64,000 nt of DNA, from positions 2,381,001 through 2,445,000 of the forward strand of contig VISH01000002.1 in assembly GCA_007827375.1 (NCBI GenBank). Reading direction: 5' to 3'. A program made the translations under genes and the position numbers. The notes beneath the pieces were generated by a model that saw nothing but the letters and a program-made list of their open reading frames with translations, searched no databases and had not been told where the DNA came from. This DNA is from Alteromonadaceae bacterium 2753L.S.0a.02 (GTDB lineage Bacteria; Pseudomonadota; Gammaproteobacteria; Pseudomonadales; Cellvibrionaceae). Positions 1 through 9,030 of this stretch are shown here, piece by piece. How positions within the stretch are numbered: the first letter of the stretch is position 1; each line of letters starts with the position of its first letter.

Positions 1-1320
1 CGTGAAGCCGAATTGCTTAATCACTCAATGCACGACATTCTGTGCATAAAGGCGCGTCAGTTTGAGCATGAAGCCAATCTTTGCCCGATTTGCCTGGAGG
101 CTCAAAAAGGCGTTATTAATAGTGGTTATTGGTTATCGGGGCAGGGTGAATATCTTAGTGTCGACTACCGAACTGTAGAACTGCCGGATTCTGCAGGGAG
201 TCGATACGTGGTAAATTTTTATCGCAATGATTCACTTCCACACAGCTATGCTGAATTGGAAAAATTTGCGGAATATGTTGATAAAAACCCCGCCGCAATC
301 GCCGAATTCGATTGTGATGGCCAAATGCTGTTCTGTAACCCTTCTATGCAGCAATTGATGGTTGAGCACGGTTTCGATGATCGTGGTATCGCACGCATTT
401 TCCCTGAAAATATTGCTGATATCTGTGCGACACCAACAAATCTCACCGAAGCTGCAGCTCCCGTAGAAGTGGAATTAGAGAACTGTTGGCTCAACTGGTA
501 TTTTTGTAACATCGATTGTCACAGCGGTAAAACAGTCATTGGGTATTTGTTTGATGTGACTGCGCAAAAAGTTGCACAACTGCAGGCAAGTTTGGCTCGT
601 GCGGAAGCGCGGCGTGATTTTTATGCCAAGATGATTCACGAACTTCGCACCCCTCTGAATGCCATAGTGGGTTACTCCGATTTACTGCTGTGCCGCTCTG
701 CCGATGGTCTGGGAGAACGCGATCAACGCGCGCTGCGCGGTATAAAAGTAGGCGGCATGCAGTTGAATGAATTAATTTCGGATACGCTCGATATTTCAAA
801 AATTGAAGCGGGAAAAATGACCGCTGAAATCGAAACTTTTTTTGTATCAGCCGTTGTTGATGATATCAATGAGCAGATGCAATATCTTGCCGATGTTAAA
901 AAGCTGAGTTACGAAGTGCTATGCCCAAAAGATTTGCAGGTCACCTCAGACCGCCGCAAGGTTCGTCAGATTCTGATCAATTTAATATCCAATGCGATTA
1001 AATATACCAAGCAAGGAAGTGTGCACACTGAAATTTCCGGGCCATTGCAGCAAGAATTGCGCGGTGAGCAGACTTCACTTTTTTCAATAAGCGTGCAGGA
1101 TACCGGTGTCGGTATTCCGGAGGATCAACTGGAGGAACTGTTTGTTGAATACCGCCAGGTGCGCGAACAGCAAAATCGCGGTATCCAGGGAACGGGCTTG
1201 GGCTTGTCGCTGGTGCAAGAGCTCATTGAAATTCTGAACGGTGATATTCGCGTACAGAGTAGCTATGGGGAAGGGAGCTGTTTTACCGTCAGACTCCCCG
1301 TGTCACTTGAACACTTTTAA
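1..1320 (+). CDS. PAS-domain sensor histidine kinase, 5' end outside window
   Basis: The frame is open from base 1, so the N-terminus lies upstream of the window; an internal TTG at 13 is not needed as a start. The visible part holds a PAS-like segment with a CPIC cysteine pair, then a second PAS-like segment (ending near base 560), a short linker helix, a HisKA domain with H-box MIHELRTPLNAI (His codon 637-639) and a HATPase domain with N-box NLISNAIKYT, G1 DTGVGIPE and G2 GTGLGLSL. No transmembrane segment or receiver domain is visible in this part. The family autophosphorylates the His and passes phosphate to a response regulator; none is encoded nearby, so partner and signal are unknown. 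Confidence 0.88.
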   Translation, partial: REAELLNHSMHDILCIKARQFEHEANLCPICLEAQKGVINSGYWLSGQGEYLSVDYRTVELPDSAGSRYVVNFYRNDSLPHSYAELEKFAEYVDKNPAAIAEFDCDGQMLFCNPSMQQLMVEHGFDDRGIARIFPENIADICATPTNLTEAAAPVEVELENCWLNWYFCNIDCHSGKTVIGYLFDVTAQKVAQLQASLARAEARRDFYAKMIHELRTPLNAIVGYSDLLLCRSADGLGERDQRALRGIKVGGMQLNELISDTLDISKIEAGKMTAEIETFFVSAVVDDINEQMQYLADVKKLSYEVLCPKDLQVTSDRRKVRQILINLISNAIKYTKQGSVHTEISGPLQQELRGEQTSLFSISVQDTGVGIPEDQLEELFVEYRQVREQQNRGIQGTGLGLSLVQELIEILNGDIRVQSSYGEGSCFTVRLPVSLEHF

Positions 1321-1416
1321 TCCAGCAACACTTATTTAATTAACCATCAAAACCCATTTAAGTGCTTAGTAGGTATGGCACTAAAAAAATAACGTCAGAT
1401 TTGACAGACACGTTTG

Positions 1417-1704
1417 TTAAGAACGGTCGTATTGGCATAAATAAGCGGTATCAACAGGAACTTGTAAGTCGAAACTTTGATTGGCGGCAACTTCAAAAGT
1501 TTGCCCAGCAATGAAAGTCTGCCACGTTTCACTACCCGGCAATTTTACCTCCAGCTCTCCGCTAACCACGGTCATTACTTCGCGACAATCGGTTGCAAAA
1601 GTATATTCGCCCTTGGCCATAACGCCGACAGTGGCGGGTAAACCCTTGGGCTCGAAGGAAATCGATTTTACCTTACCTTCGAAATATTCGTTCACGTTTA
1701 GCAT
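1417..1704 (-). CDS. ppnP: Pyrimidine/purine nucleoside phosphorylase (PpnP, DUF1255)
   Basis: A 95-residue single-domain cupin, the usual length for the YaiE/PpnP family. PpnP enzymes phosphorolyse several nucleosides to base and (deoxy)ribose-1-phosphate in the cytosol. The family pattern is visible: N-terminal NVNEYFEGKVKS, then GVMAKGEYTF, a central REVMTVVSGELEV and the late GQTFEVAANQSFDL. A longer frame runs upstream on the same strand, but the ATG at 1704 follows a good AGGAG ribosome site about seven bases away and starts exactly at the family N-terminus. The gene lies just downstream of the FlhB-like gene on the same strand and could share its transcript. Confidence 0.92.
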   Translation of the reverse strand: MLNVNEYFEGKVKSISFEPKGLPATVGVMAKGEYTFATDCREVMTVVSGELEVKLPGSETWQTFIAGQTFEVAANQSFDLQVPVDTAYLCQYDRS

Positions 1705-1741
1705 AATTTTTCTCCTGAATGGGGCGGCGATTATACCGGTT

Positions 1742-2014
1742 TCAATCCGCTTCAGCGAGATCCATAAATTGCAATTCGTAGGCGAAGGCAATGATGTGGG
1801 CGACCGCGATGTACAAGTCTTGGGGTATGCTGTCGCCAAGTTCCAGTTGGCTGAGTAATTCAACCAGTGGGCCATTGTCACAAAGAGGCACTCCTGCCTC
1901 TTCAGCGATACGCAGAATTTCTTCGGCTTCGTGGCCAACACCTTTAGCGGTTACTGTGGGAGCGCTGGAGCCATCATAGAAAAGTGCAATGGCTTTGGTG
2001 TTTTTTTTATTCAT
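1742..2014 (-). CDS. Stand-alone FlhB C-terminal-like (EscU/YscU/FlhB) protein
   Basis: This 90-residue protein resembles only the cytoplasmic C-terminal part of FlhB, the type III export gate component that switches substrate specificity. The core is recognisable: AIALFYDG, then TVTAKGVGHEAEEILRIAEE, VPLCDNGPLVELL and an ELGDSIPQDLYIAVA-like end. The transmembrane half and the self-cleaving NPTH motif are both absent; the protein begins where the domain continues after NPTH. It overlaps the upstream FliK-like gene by four bases, so the two are translationally coupled. Since FliK binds the FlhB C-domain in flagellar systems, the pairing suggests an interacting couple, but no other flagellar gene is in the window. 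Confidence 0.85.
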   Translation of the reverse strand: MNKKNTKAIALFYDGSSAPTVTAKGVGHEAEEILRIAEEAGVPLCDNGPLVELLSQLELGDSIPQDLYIAVAHIIAFAYELQFMDLAEAD

Positions 2015-3564
2015 GTTTTTATATCAATCAATTGCTGTTGAATCTTGGTTTCTTGCTTGGGCGGAGCACCTTTTTCCAGCACGATTTCATCGATGTTGAG
2101 TCCGCTCGCTGCAAATTTATCCGAAAGCCGCTGTAGCCTGCGTTTGGTTTTTTGCTGCAGGGTTTCCGATTCGGTCCAAAGGCGCGTGTGTATTTTTTCG
2201 TCGACGTAGGATATTTCACTCGCGAGTTTGCCATCTTCAGGCAATTCCAATTCCATAAACAATCGCCACAAACGATTGCTTTTTTTGTGGCTTTTTTTTT
2301 TAGAGGATTTTTGTTCTTCCTCTTGCACTGAATATTTTTCTTGGATGAATAATGATATGGGTATCACGTTGTCTTGAATACGTAATAAAAACTCCACGTG
2401 TGTGCTTGTGGGGGAGCCTGGCTCTTGTCGACTGTTCGCCAGTTGTTGCAGTTGGTTGGCGCTGATGCGCGCCAAACCCAGTGCTGCTGCCGCACGTATC
2501 AGTTGGTGTATCTGGTCTTTTAGTGGCGTTAGATTTTGTTGCTTACGGGGCTGTGCAACCAATTTTTGGAGTTGTGCCAGAATCGAATCACTTTGACGCA
2601 AGGTCGATGCGGCGCGGTGCAAGACCTCACTTAAGGTTTTGCCCCGTAGTTCAGATGGTGTGATTGCTTCAGTGTGAGTTTTGGGTTCATTGAGAATGGC
2701 AGATGCACGTTCAAACGCTTCGAGCAGACGCTGTTTGGTGTCATCTGTAATAGGTAACTCATTGCTTACAGTGGCTTGGATTGGTTTCGAGTTTGTGTTG
2801 GAAAGAAGTTCATTTTGCGACAGTCTTGCTTCGAGAAAATGACCGCTCTGGGCAATACGTGAGGCAAGGTACTGTGGCGTAATTGCTGCTGGTGTTAATA
2901 ATTTCGGTCCAGTTAGCACGCTAAACACCGTATTCTCCCTGATTGGAATAAGTGTATTCTTCAGCGAAGCGGGCAGCGCGGTGAACAGCCTTTCCAACTG
3001 GTTCAGTGTGATTTGGGGGTTTTTAAGTGGTTCACTGAAAGCGACATAGTCCCGCAAACCTTGTTGTAATGCGCTTTCAGAGGTAGGGGTAAACCGAGAG
3101 GGCGGACTCAAGCCAGACGGACCATGTGCAAGCGCGGTAAGGGGTAACTTGGAAACAGTTAACTGACCAGTCTCATTTGTGGTCACTGCGATCTGTGCCT
3201 TAGGTCGCAGCAATAAGGGTGTAACCACCAGTACGCGTAGCAGTTGTTCGAGTTTGGTGTTTGCGCTTGCTTGCTGTTGTTGCTGTGCGTTTTCATCTCG
3301 CAATATCAAACTAACCAGCTGTAAACGCTGAGTATCATTGAAGGGGCTGGTAAGCTTTTCGGCGATGTGATGCTCTGTGGCCAGTTTTGCCAGTTGATTC
3401 AATAGCGGCTGGCGGGCGCTTTCAGCGAGGGCGATAACGCTTTCCACTGTAGCACTAAGTGATAGGTTGCGCGGCAAGCCTGGCGCGTCTAGTTGCACGT
3501 TTGCCTGCTCAGCAGCACGGCCACTGAGGTTTGTGAAAAGCGTTGAAAGGGGAGGCAGTTCCAT
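2011..3564 (-). CDS. FliK-like hook-length control family protein
   Basis: 517 residues. The N-terminal two thirds is low-complexity, rich in Leu, Gln, Ala and Ser, like the variable ruler part of FliK proteins. The last ~130 residues form a Flg_hook-like C-domain (HVEFLLRIQDNVIPISLF, then RLWRLFMELELPEDGKLASEI and an LSDKFAASGLNIDEI segment). A Lys/Ser-rich insertion (EEEQKSSKKKSHKKS) interrupts it. In flagella FliK sets hook length and triggers the FlhB switch; here the only partner in sight is the FlhB-like protein just downstream. The gene is divergent from ccmA, separated by 71 bases. The exact role outside a flagellar operon is unknown. Confidence 0.75.
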   Translation of the reverse strand: MELPPLSTLFTNLSGRAAEQANVQLDAPGLPRNLSLSATVESVIALAESARQPLLNQLAKLATEHHIAEKLTSPFNDTQRLQLVSLILRDENAQQQQQASANTKLEQLLRVLVVTPLLLRPKAQIAVTTNETGQLTVSKLPLTALAHGPSGLSPPSRFTPTSESALQQGLRDYVAFSEPLKNPQITLNQLERLFTALPASLKNTLIPIRENTVFSVLTGPKLLTPAAITPQYLASRIAQSGHFLEARLSQNELLSNTNSKPIQATVSNELPITDDTKQRLLEAFERASAILNEPKTHTEAITPSELRGKTLSEVLHRAASTLRQSDSILAQLQKLVAQPRKQQNLTPLKDQIHQLIRAAAALGLARISANQLQQLANSRQEPGSPTSTHVEFLLRIQDNVIPISLFIQEKYSVQEEEQKSSKKKSHKKSNRLWRLFMELELPEDGKLASEISYVDEKIHTRLWTESETLQQKTKRRLQRLSDKFAASGLNIDEIVLEKGAPPKQETKIQQQLIDIKT

Positions 3565-3594
3565 ATTTTTCTAAAAAATACCCACGTTCTTCCT

Positions 3595-3600
3595 TATAAT
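3595..3600 (+). promoter_or_regulatory. Candidate -10 box for the ccm operon
   Basis: A perfect TATAAT lies 35 bases upstream of the ccmA start in the 71-base gap between the divergent FliK-like gene and ccmA. The matching -35 region is A-rich (around 3572-3577) and does not resemble TTGACA, so the promoter is a candidate only. Confidence 0.4.
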
Positions 3601-3635
3601 AGCGTCTGCAACTGAGTTCACCGGGTTAATCACTG

Positions 3636-4331
3636 TTGTCAGCATTTAAAAATAATCAAAAAATAACGCTTGAGCTGCATAAATTGACGTGTGAACGAGA
3701 TGATCGAATTTTGTTCAGCGAATTGTCGGCTGAATTTAAGGCAGGTGATATTGTCCAGATTGCCGGTCCTAATGGCGCGGGCAAGACAACTCTATTGAAA
3801 CTGGTTATTGGCCTCCTACCGGTCACATTCGGGGAGATTATCTGGTCATGTACTGGTGCCGATGCCAATAATGCAACACTTCACGAGAGTGTGATGTATC
3901 TCGGTCATCAACCCGCTGTGAACCTCTCACTAACCGCACTGGAAAATTTAAAGTGGTATTTTGGTCTTAATGGTCGTAAATCTTTAAATAATCGCGCACA
4001 ACAGCCCAAACAGGAAGACTACCTGGAAGCCCTGAACACCGTGGGTTTATCGGGCTACGAACACGTGTTATGCAGCCAGATGTCTGCCGGGCAACACCGT
4101 CGAGTCGCGCTCGCCAGGCTTTACCTGAGTGACGCGCCGCTTTGGATTCTTGATGAGCCTTTTACCGCAATCGACAAGTCCGGTGTTCAGGCCTTGGAAA
4201 ATCGCATTGAGAGGCATGCAGACACCGGCGGAGTGGTGCTCCTAACCACGCATCAACCCCTGTTGCATATCGAAAATTTCAGGGTATTGGATATCAGTGT
4301 GTTTATTCCAAAAGGGCTGACGAGCGAATGA
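3636..4331 (+). CDS. ccmA: CcmA, ATPase of the heme export/handling ABC complex
   Basis: A 231-residue ABC ATPase. Walker A GPNGAGKTT is at residues 44-52, the signature is MSAGQ (149-153, Ser-Ala rather than Ser-Gly as usual in CcmA) and Walker B is LWILDEP (169-175), followed by the H-loop TTHQP. CcmA with CcmB uses ATP hydrolysis to release holo-CcmE from CcmC in System I cytochrome c maturation at the inner membrane. The likely start is TTG at 3636, with a CTG just before it; no strong ribosome site is visible, so the exact start is uncertain. It overlaps ccmB by four bases (ATGA), as expected for the operon. Confidence 0.95.
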   Translation: MSAFKNNQKITLELHKLTCERDDRILFSELSAEFKAGDIVQIAGPNGAGKTTLLKLVIGLLPVTFGEIIWSCTGADANNATLHESVMYLGHQPAVNLSLTALENLKWYFGLNGRKSLNNRAQQPKQEDYLEALNTVGLSGYEHVLCSQMSAGQHRRVALARLYLSDAPLWILDEPFTAIDKSGVQALENRIERHADTGGVVLLTTHQPLLHIENFRVLDISVFIPKGLTSE

Positions 4332-5017
4332 TAGTACTGCCCGATCTTGCCACCTTATTCACGGCCAGTTTGAAGCGTGAGTTGTTGCTGGCGTTTCGAA
4401 ATCGCGGCGATATTGCGAACCCCGCGATATTTTTTCTGTCTGTATTAGTATTTGTGCCTTTGGGTATTTCGCCGGAGGCCAAAACCCTTGCGGCTATCGC
4501 ACCGGGTATGATCTGGATTTTGGCGCTGTTAGCGACACTGTTATCGTTGGATCGCTTGTTTAAAGGCGATTACGATGATGGTTCTCTAGAGCAGATGGCG
4601 GTGAGTGGACAGTCGTTGTACTGGTTGGTGATGGTTAAAACGCTCGTGCATTGGCTGATTACAGGGCTACCTCTAACACTTTTGGCGCCAGTACTGGGAA
4701 TTATGATGTCACTTCCTGTCGCGGGGTACGTGCCATTGATATTCAGCCTGTTGCTGGGCACCGCATCGTTGAGTTTAATTGGCTCGATAGGCGCCGCTCT
4801 AACGGTGGCTTTGCGGCGTGGCGGGCTGCTATTATCGCTGATCATTATGCCGCTCTATGTGCCCGTGCTGATCTTTGGTAGTGGCGCGGTGCGCAACGCG
4901 ATAGATGGTTTCGCTTATCAAGGGCAAATGGCGGTATTGGGTGCCTATCTGGCTGGAGCACTATTGTTATCCCCGTTGGCGGCGTCCGGTGCATTGCGCG
5001 TGGGGTTGCACCATTAG
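4328..5017 (+). CDS. ccmB: CcmB, membrane subunit of the CcmAB complex
   Basis: 229 residues with six hydrophobic stretches, the usual CcmB size and layout. The N-terminus (LKRELLLAFRNRGDIANP) and the early loop LLSLDRLFKGDYDDGSLEQ are typical of the family. It is the inner-membrane partner of CcmA and works in release of heme-loaded CcmE. Its ATG overlaps the ccmA stop, so the two subunits are translationally coupled; 35 bases separate it from ccmC. Confidence 0.95.
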   Translation: MIVLPDLATLFTASLKRELLLAFRNRGDIANPAIFFLSVLVFVPLGISPEAKTLAAIAPGMIWILALLATLLSLDRLFKGDYDDGSLEQMAVSGQSLYWLVMVKTLVHWLITGLPLTLLAPVLGIMMSLPVAGYVPLIFSLLLGTASLSLIGSIGAALTVALRRGGLLLSLIIMPLYVPVLIFGSGAVRNAIDGFAYQGQMAVLGAYLAGALLLSPLAASGALRVGLHH

Positions 5018-5052
5018 CCAACGCAAAGTTTAATTGAGAAGAGGAGAGTTGC

Positions 5053-5793
5053 TTGAATTGGCAATGGTTTCATCGATTGGGGTCGCCGCGCTGGTTTTAT
5101 GAAAAAACCGGCCCCTGGGTGCCCTGGTTAGCGATACTCGCAGTTGTGTTGTTGCTGGTCGGCTGTGCCTGGGGCTTGGGTTTCGCACCACCCCATGCTA
5201 AACAGGGCAACAGTTATCGCATTATATACATTCACGTACCCACCTCTTTTCTGGCACTTGCTGGCTACTATGTGATGGCAATAAGCGGCGCTGTCGGTCT
5301 TATATGGCGTATGAAATTGTCGTTTATGGTGATGAAAGCCGCCGCGCCCCTTGGAGCTGTACTCACTTTTTTATCGTTACTCACCGGGGCTGTATGGGGT
5401 AAGCCTACCTGGGGAACTTGGTGGGAGTGGGATGCGCGTATCACTTCCATGCTGGTCCTGTTTTTTTTGTATCTTGGTGCCATTGCTTTACAGGAAGCTT
5501 ACGAAAACCAGGATAGCGCCGATAAAACCAGCGCCATTCTGGCACTGGTGGGTATGGTGAACGTACCTATAATTTATAAATCGGTAGACTGGTGGTATAC
5601 GCTGCATCAACCCGCAACGCTTAAGCTGATGGAAAAGTCGTCCATTCACCCCAGTATGGCTTATCCGCTTATCTGGATGATCATTGCGTTTTACGTAACC
5701 TATGCCTGGCTGTTAATAAGCCGCACACGCATGGAGATTTTACGTCGCGAAAGAAAAACCCGATGGGTACAAGATTTAATTACCGCCAGTTAA
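5053..5793 (+). CDS. ccmC: CcmC, heme-handling membrane protein that loads CcmE
   Basis: 246 residues with six predicted membrane spans. The tryptophan-rich periplasmic motif WGTWWEWDAR is at about 120-129, and the heme-ligating histidines expected of CcmC can be placed (H61 in YIHVP, and one in SSIHPS). CcmC attaches heme to the histidine of CcmE. The start is a TTG at 5053 preceded by GAGGAG at 5041-5046 with good spacing, and no better ATG exists at the family N-terminus. Confidence 0.95.
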   Translation: MNWQWFHRLGSPRWFYEKTGPWVPWLAILAVVLLLVGCAWGLGFAPPHAKQGNSYRIIYIHVPTSFLALAGYYVMAISGAVGLIWRMKLSFMVMKAAAPLGAVLTFLSLLTGAVWGKPTWGTWWEWDARITSMLVLFFLYLGAIALQEAYENQDSADKTSAILALVGMVNVPIIYKSVDWWYTLHQPATLKLMEKSSIHPSMAYPLIWMIIAFYVTYAWLLISRTRMEILRRERKTRWVQDLITAS

Positions 5794-5823
5794 ATTAACA
5801 TTCAACGTAATGCAGCTATTACT

Positions 5824-6009
5824 ATGGATCTAAGCTTTCAATTTTCATCGCTAGGCGATTTTTTCACCATGAGTGGCCACGGCTCCTATGTGTGGGCGTG
5901 TTATATCATCACGGTAGCCGGTATTGCCTATTTAGCCGCAGGCCCCATGCTGGCAAGGCGCAAATTCATCGCGCAGCAAAAAGCGCTTCAAAAACGCCAA
6001 TCTTACTGA
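5824..6009 (+). CDS. ccmD: CcmD, small membrane subunit of the CcmABCD complex
   Basis: A 61-residue protein with one transmembrane helix (about 22-40) preceded by the conserved FFTMSGHGSYVWACY segment and followed by a basic tail. CcmD joins CcmABC and is required for release of holo-CcmE. It sits between ccmC and ccmE as in other System I operons, seven bases before ccmE. Confidence 0.93.
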   Translation: MDLSFQFSSLGDFFTMSGHGSYVWACYIITVAGIAYLAAGPMLARRKFIAQQKALQKRQSY

Positions 6010-6016
6010 GGCATTT

Positions 6017-6487
6017 ATGCACCCAAAAAGAAAGCAACGTTTAATTCTGGTTCTGTTCGTAGTGGCCGTTAGCACGGTAGGGATAGGGCTCACGCTGTTT
6101 GCACTCAACGAAAATATTAATTTGTTTTATCCGCCCACTGCCATCGTAAAAGGTGAAGCGCCTCAAGGAAAAACGATTCGAGCGGGTGGTTGCGTTGTAC
6201 CTGGCACTGTTATAAGAGCTAAAGACAGTTTGGAAATCAGCTTTGATGTCACCGACGGCGTTTCCAAAATGGCCGTGGTCTACGATGGCATACTGCCCGA
6301 CCTCTTTGAAGAGGGCGAAGCTGTTGTTTTAACGGGTGAGCTCAATCATGGCGGCACTTTTGCCGCTACAAAAGTATTGGCGAAACACGATGAAAGTTAC
6401 ACGCCACCTGAGGTCGCGGATACGGTACAACCAGTGGATGGCGCCGAGCACATGAAAACCTGTAAGGGGATTCAATATGATTCCTGA
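6017..6487 (+). CDS. ccmE: CcmE, periplasmic heme chaperone
   Basis: 156 residues: a signal-anchor helix (about 9-30), then an OB-fold periplasmic domain (RAGGCVVPGTV, FDVTDG, VVYDGILPDLF, EGEAVVLTGEL). The covalent heme-binding His is H124 in KHDESYTPP, with the conserved heme-contact Tyr at 128; this corresponds to H130 and Y134 in E. coli. CcmE receives heme at CcmC and delivers it to CcmF. Its end overlaps the start of ccmF by 11 bases. Confidence 0.96.
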   Translation: MHPKRKQRLILVLFVVAVSTVGIGLTLFALNENINLFYPPTAIVKGEAPQGKTIRAGGCVVPGTVIRAKDSLEISFDVTDGVSKMAVVYDGILPDLFEEGEAVVLTGELNHGGTFAATKVLAKHDESYTPPEVADTVQPVDGAEHMKTCKGIQYDS

Positions 6488-8483
6488 GTTTGGTCAGGTC
6501 GCTCTAATAATCGCACTATTATTGGCACTGTGTTTGGCAGTGGTTCCCCTGGTGGGCAGCTTTACCGGTCGCTTGGTGTGGATGTCTTCGGCGCGTTCGT
6601 TAAGCGCGGGTTTATTTGTCTTTATCAGCATTGCTTTTGCGATTTTGGCGTGGGTGTTTTATAGCGACGATTTTTCGGTGGCTTATGTCGCCAATAATTC
6701 AAATTCAGTATTACCCGTGCAATATAAATTTAGCGCTCTATGGGGCGGTCACGAAGGCTCGTTATTATTATGGGTGTTTATTTTGTCTGGGTGGACCCTG
6801 GCGGTTAGCGTTTTTTCCAGTAACCTCCCAATAGATGTCTTGGCGCGAGTGCTATCCGTAATGGGGATGATTGCTGTCGGTTTCCTGTTGTTTACGATTA
6901 CAACCTCGAATCCGTTCGACCGAATTTTACCCAACATTCCTGGTGATGGCTCAGACCTAAATCCGTTACTACAAGACCCGGGCCTAATATTCCATCCGCC
7001 GATGTTGTATATGGGCTATGTGGGTTTTTCAGTGGTGTTTGCATTTTCTATTGCAGCACTCATTTCCGGGCGCATGGATGCCGCTTGGGCGCGCTGGTCG
7101 CGGCCCTGGACAAACTCTGCGTGGGCTTTTTTAACTCTGGGAATTGCACTGGGTAGTTGGTGGGCCTACTACGAATTGGGGTGGGGCGGCTGGTGGTTTT
7201 GGGATCCGGTGGAAAACGCTTCTTTCATGCCCTGGCTGGTGGGCACCGCGTTGATTCATTCGCTGGCCATGACGGAAAAACGCGGCGTATTTAAAAACTG
7301 GACGCTACTCCTTGCGATATTCACTTTTTCGCTCAGCCTGTTAGGTACCTTCCTGGTTCGTTCCGGGGTAATTACTTCGGTACATGCGTTTGCATCTGAT
7401 CCAACGCGTGGCGTATTTATTCTCACATTTTTAGGCATTGTTGTTGGCGGTTCATTAACGTTATTTGCTTTCCGCGCGCAAGAAGTGAAGAGCGTTTCCG
7501 GGTTTGGATTTTTATCGCGAGAAGCGTTTCTGCTTGCGAATACGATATTGTTTTTTATTTCCGCATTATTTGTGCTGCTTGGCACGGTGTATCCAATTGT
7601 GGCCGATGCATTGGAGTTGGGGAAAATTTCTGTCGGCGAACCCTGGTTCAATTTTTTCTTTGTGAAAATCATGGCCGTGGTGGCATTGCTGTTGGGTGTG
7701 GGGATGATGCTCAACTGGAAAAAGACCGACTTCCAAAAAATTAGAAACTGGCAACTGGTTCCGTTAGGGCTTAGCTTATGGATTGGAAGTTTTGTTCCCG
7801 GCGTGATAGAAGGCGATTATTCGATAGGTGCCGCGATTACAATTACACTAGGTTGTTGGGTGATTCTAAGCACCCTGTCTGATGTGCGTCGCAAAGTTCG
7901 TAATGAAGATCGGTTAACCCTCGGTTTGCGCAAGTTGTCGTTAAGTTACTATGGTATGGCGATAGCGCACATCGGATTTGCAGTGAGTCTTATGGGGGCG
8001 AGCCTGAATACAATTTACAGTGATCAGCGCGATGTAAGAATTCCCATCGGGGATTCCGTATTTGCCGCCGGTTACGAATACGAATTACTCGATGTCACCC
8101 GGGTTCGCGGACCCAACTATTTTGCCGATGTGGGTGACGTAATTGTTCGTAAAAATGGTCATGAAGTTGTGCGTTTGCGCCCTCAAAAAAGAAGCTATTT
8201 TTCAGGTGGAAATATAATGACCGAAGCCGATATCGACGCAGGCTTCTTCCGCGATATCTATGTAGCGTTGGGTGAGCAGCTCGATAATTCTGATTGGGCG
8301 GTGCGCATTCACTTTAAGCCCGTGGTTCGTTGGATCTGGCTCGGCGCCATTTTTATGGCGTTTGGGGGGGCTCTGGCGATTGCCGATAAACGCTACAAAG
8401 TACGTAAGAAAGCGAAAGTCGCTAAAGAGACTGCCACTGTTGAGCCTCCGCTAAAGGATTCGGTACCCGAGGCGAGCCAATAA
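6477..8483 (+). CDS. ccmF: CcmF, cytochrome c heme lyase subunit
   Basis: 668 residues with about 14-15 membrane spans, normal for CcmF. The tryptophan-rich motif GGWWFWDPVENASFMPW lies around residues 235-250, and an earlier LWGGHEGSLLLW segment carries another family histidine. CcmF ligates heme from CcmE onto reduced CXXCH motifs of apocytochromes together with CcmH and CcmI. It overlaps both neighbours, 11 bases with ccmE and one base with ccmG, so translation is tightly coupled. Confidence 0.96.
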   Translation: MIPEFGQVALIIALLLALCLAVVPLVGSFTGRLVWMSSARSLSAGLFVFISIAFAILAWVFYSDDFSVAYVANNSNSVLPVQYKFSALWGGHEGSLLLWVFILSGWTLAVSVFSSNLPIDVLARVLSVMGMIAVGFLLFTITTSNPFDRILPNIPGDGSDLNPLLQDPGLIFHPPMLYMGYVGFSVVFAFSIAALISGRMDAAWARWSRPWTNSAWAFLTLGIALGSWWAYYELGWGGWWFWDPVENASFMPWLVGTALIHSLAMTEKRGVFKNWTLLLAIFTFSLSLLGTFLVRSGVITSVHAFASDPTRGVFILTFLGIVVGGSLTLFAFRAQEVKSVSGFGFLSREAFLLANTILFFISALFVLLGTVYPIVADALELGKISVGEPWFNFFFVKIMAVVALLLGVGMMLNWKKTDFQKIRNWQLVPLGLSLWIGSFVPGVIEGDYSIGAAITITLGCWVILSTLSDVRRKVRNEDRLTLGLRKLSLSYYGMAIAHIGFAVSLMGASLNTIYSDQRDVRIPIGDSVFAAGYEYELLDVTRVRGPNYFADVGDVIVRKNGHEVVRLRPQKRSYFSGGNIMTEADIDAGFFRDIYVALGEQLDNSDWAVRIHFKPVVRWIWLGAIFMAFGGALAIADKRYKVRKKAKVAKETATVEPPLKDSVPEASQ

Positions 8484-9013
8484 TGCAGCGACTAAAACTT
8501 TTTCTTCCTCTCCTGATTTTTGTGGTGCTGGCGGGTTTTTTATGGCGTGGTCTATCGCTTGATCCCTCGCATTTGCCCTCGGCACTTATCGATAAACCTG
8601 TTCCCAGTTTTACGTTGGATCAATTGACCAATGGCGACGAAAAGTCGGCACAAATTACGGAAAAAGACTTGCTGGGAGAACCCTATCTCCTGAATATTTG
8701 GGCCACTTGGTGTCCGACTTGTCGTATCGAACATCCCTTTTTTAACAAGCTTGCACAGCAGGGTGTACGCATCGTCGGGCTCAACTATAAGGATGAAGAC
8801 CAAGCAGCTAGAGAGTGGTTAGAACATTTTGGCAATCCTTATCAAGTGATTATCGCAGACAGGCATGGCACTCTGGGCTTGGATCTCGGTGTTTATGGTG
8901 CTCCGGAAACTTTTTTGGTCGATAAAAACGGCGTGATTCGCTATAAGCACGTTGGTGTTGTAGACGAGCGCGTTTGGCGTTCTAAAATAGCACCACTGTA
9001 CAATCAACCTTAA
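8483..9013 (+). CDS. ccmG: CcmG/DsbE, periplasmic thiol:disulfide oxidoreductase
   Basis: 176 residues: an N-terminal signal anchor (about 5-22), then a thioredoxin fold with active site WCPTC (C77, C80) and the cis-proline loop YGAPETFLVD typical of DsbE. CcmG keeps apocytochrome CXXCH cysteines, or CcmH, reduced before heme attachment. Its ATG shares a base with the ccmF stop. It is the last ccm gene of this cluster; ccmH and ccmI lie 5.2 kb further on. Confidence 0.95.
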   Translation: MQRLKLFLPLLIFVVLAGFLWRGLSLDPSHLPSALIDKPVPSFTLDQLTNGDEKSAQITEKDLLGEPYLLNIWATWCPTCRIEHPFFNKLAQQGVRIVGLNYKDEDQAAREWLEHFGNPYQVIIADRHGTLGLDLGVYGAPETFLVDKNGVIRYKHVGVVDERVWRSKIAPLYNQP

Positions 9014-9030
9014 ACCTCAAAGTTTTTTCT

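Noticed and set aside
1351..1400. AGTGC/GCACT inverted repeat with an A-run after the first kinase
   Set aside because: The A/T tract is on the wrong side for termination in either direction.
1481..1858. Plus-strand frame across ppnP and the FlhB-like gene
   Set aside because: Antisense shadow of two recognised genes; no motif.
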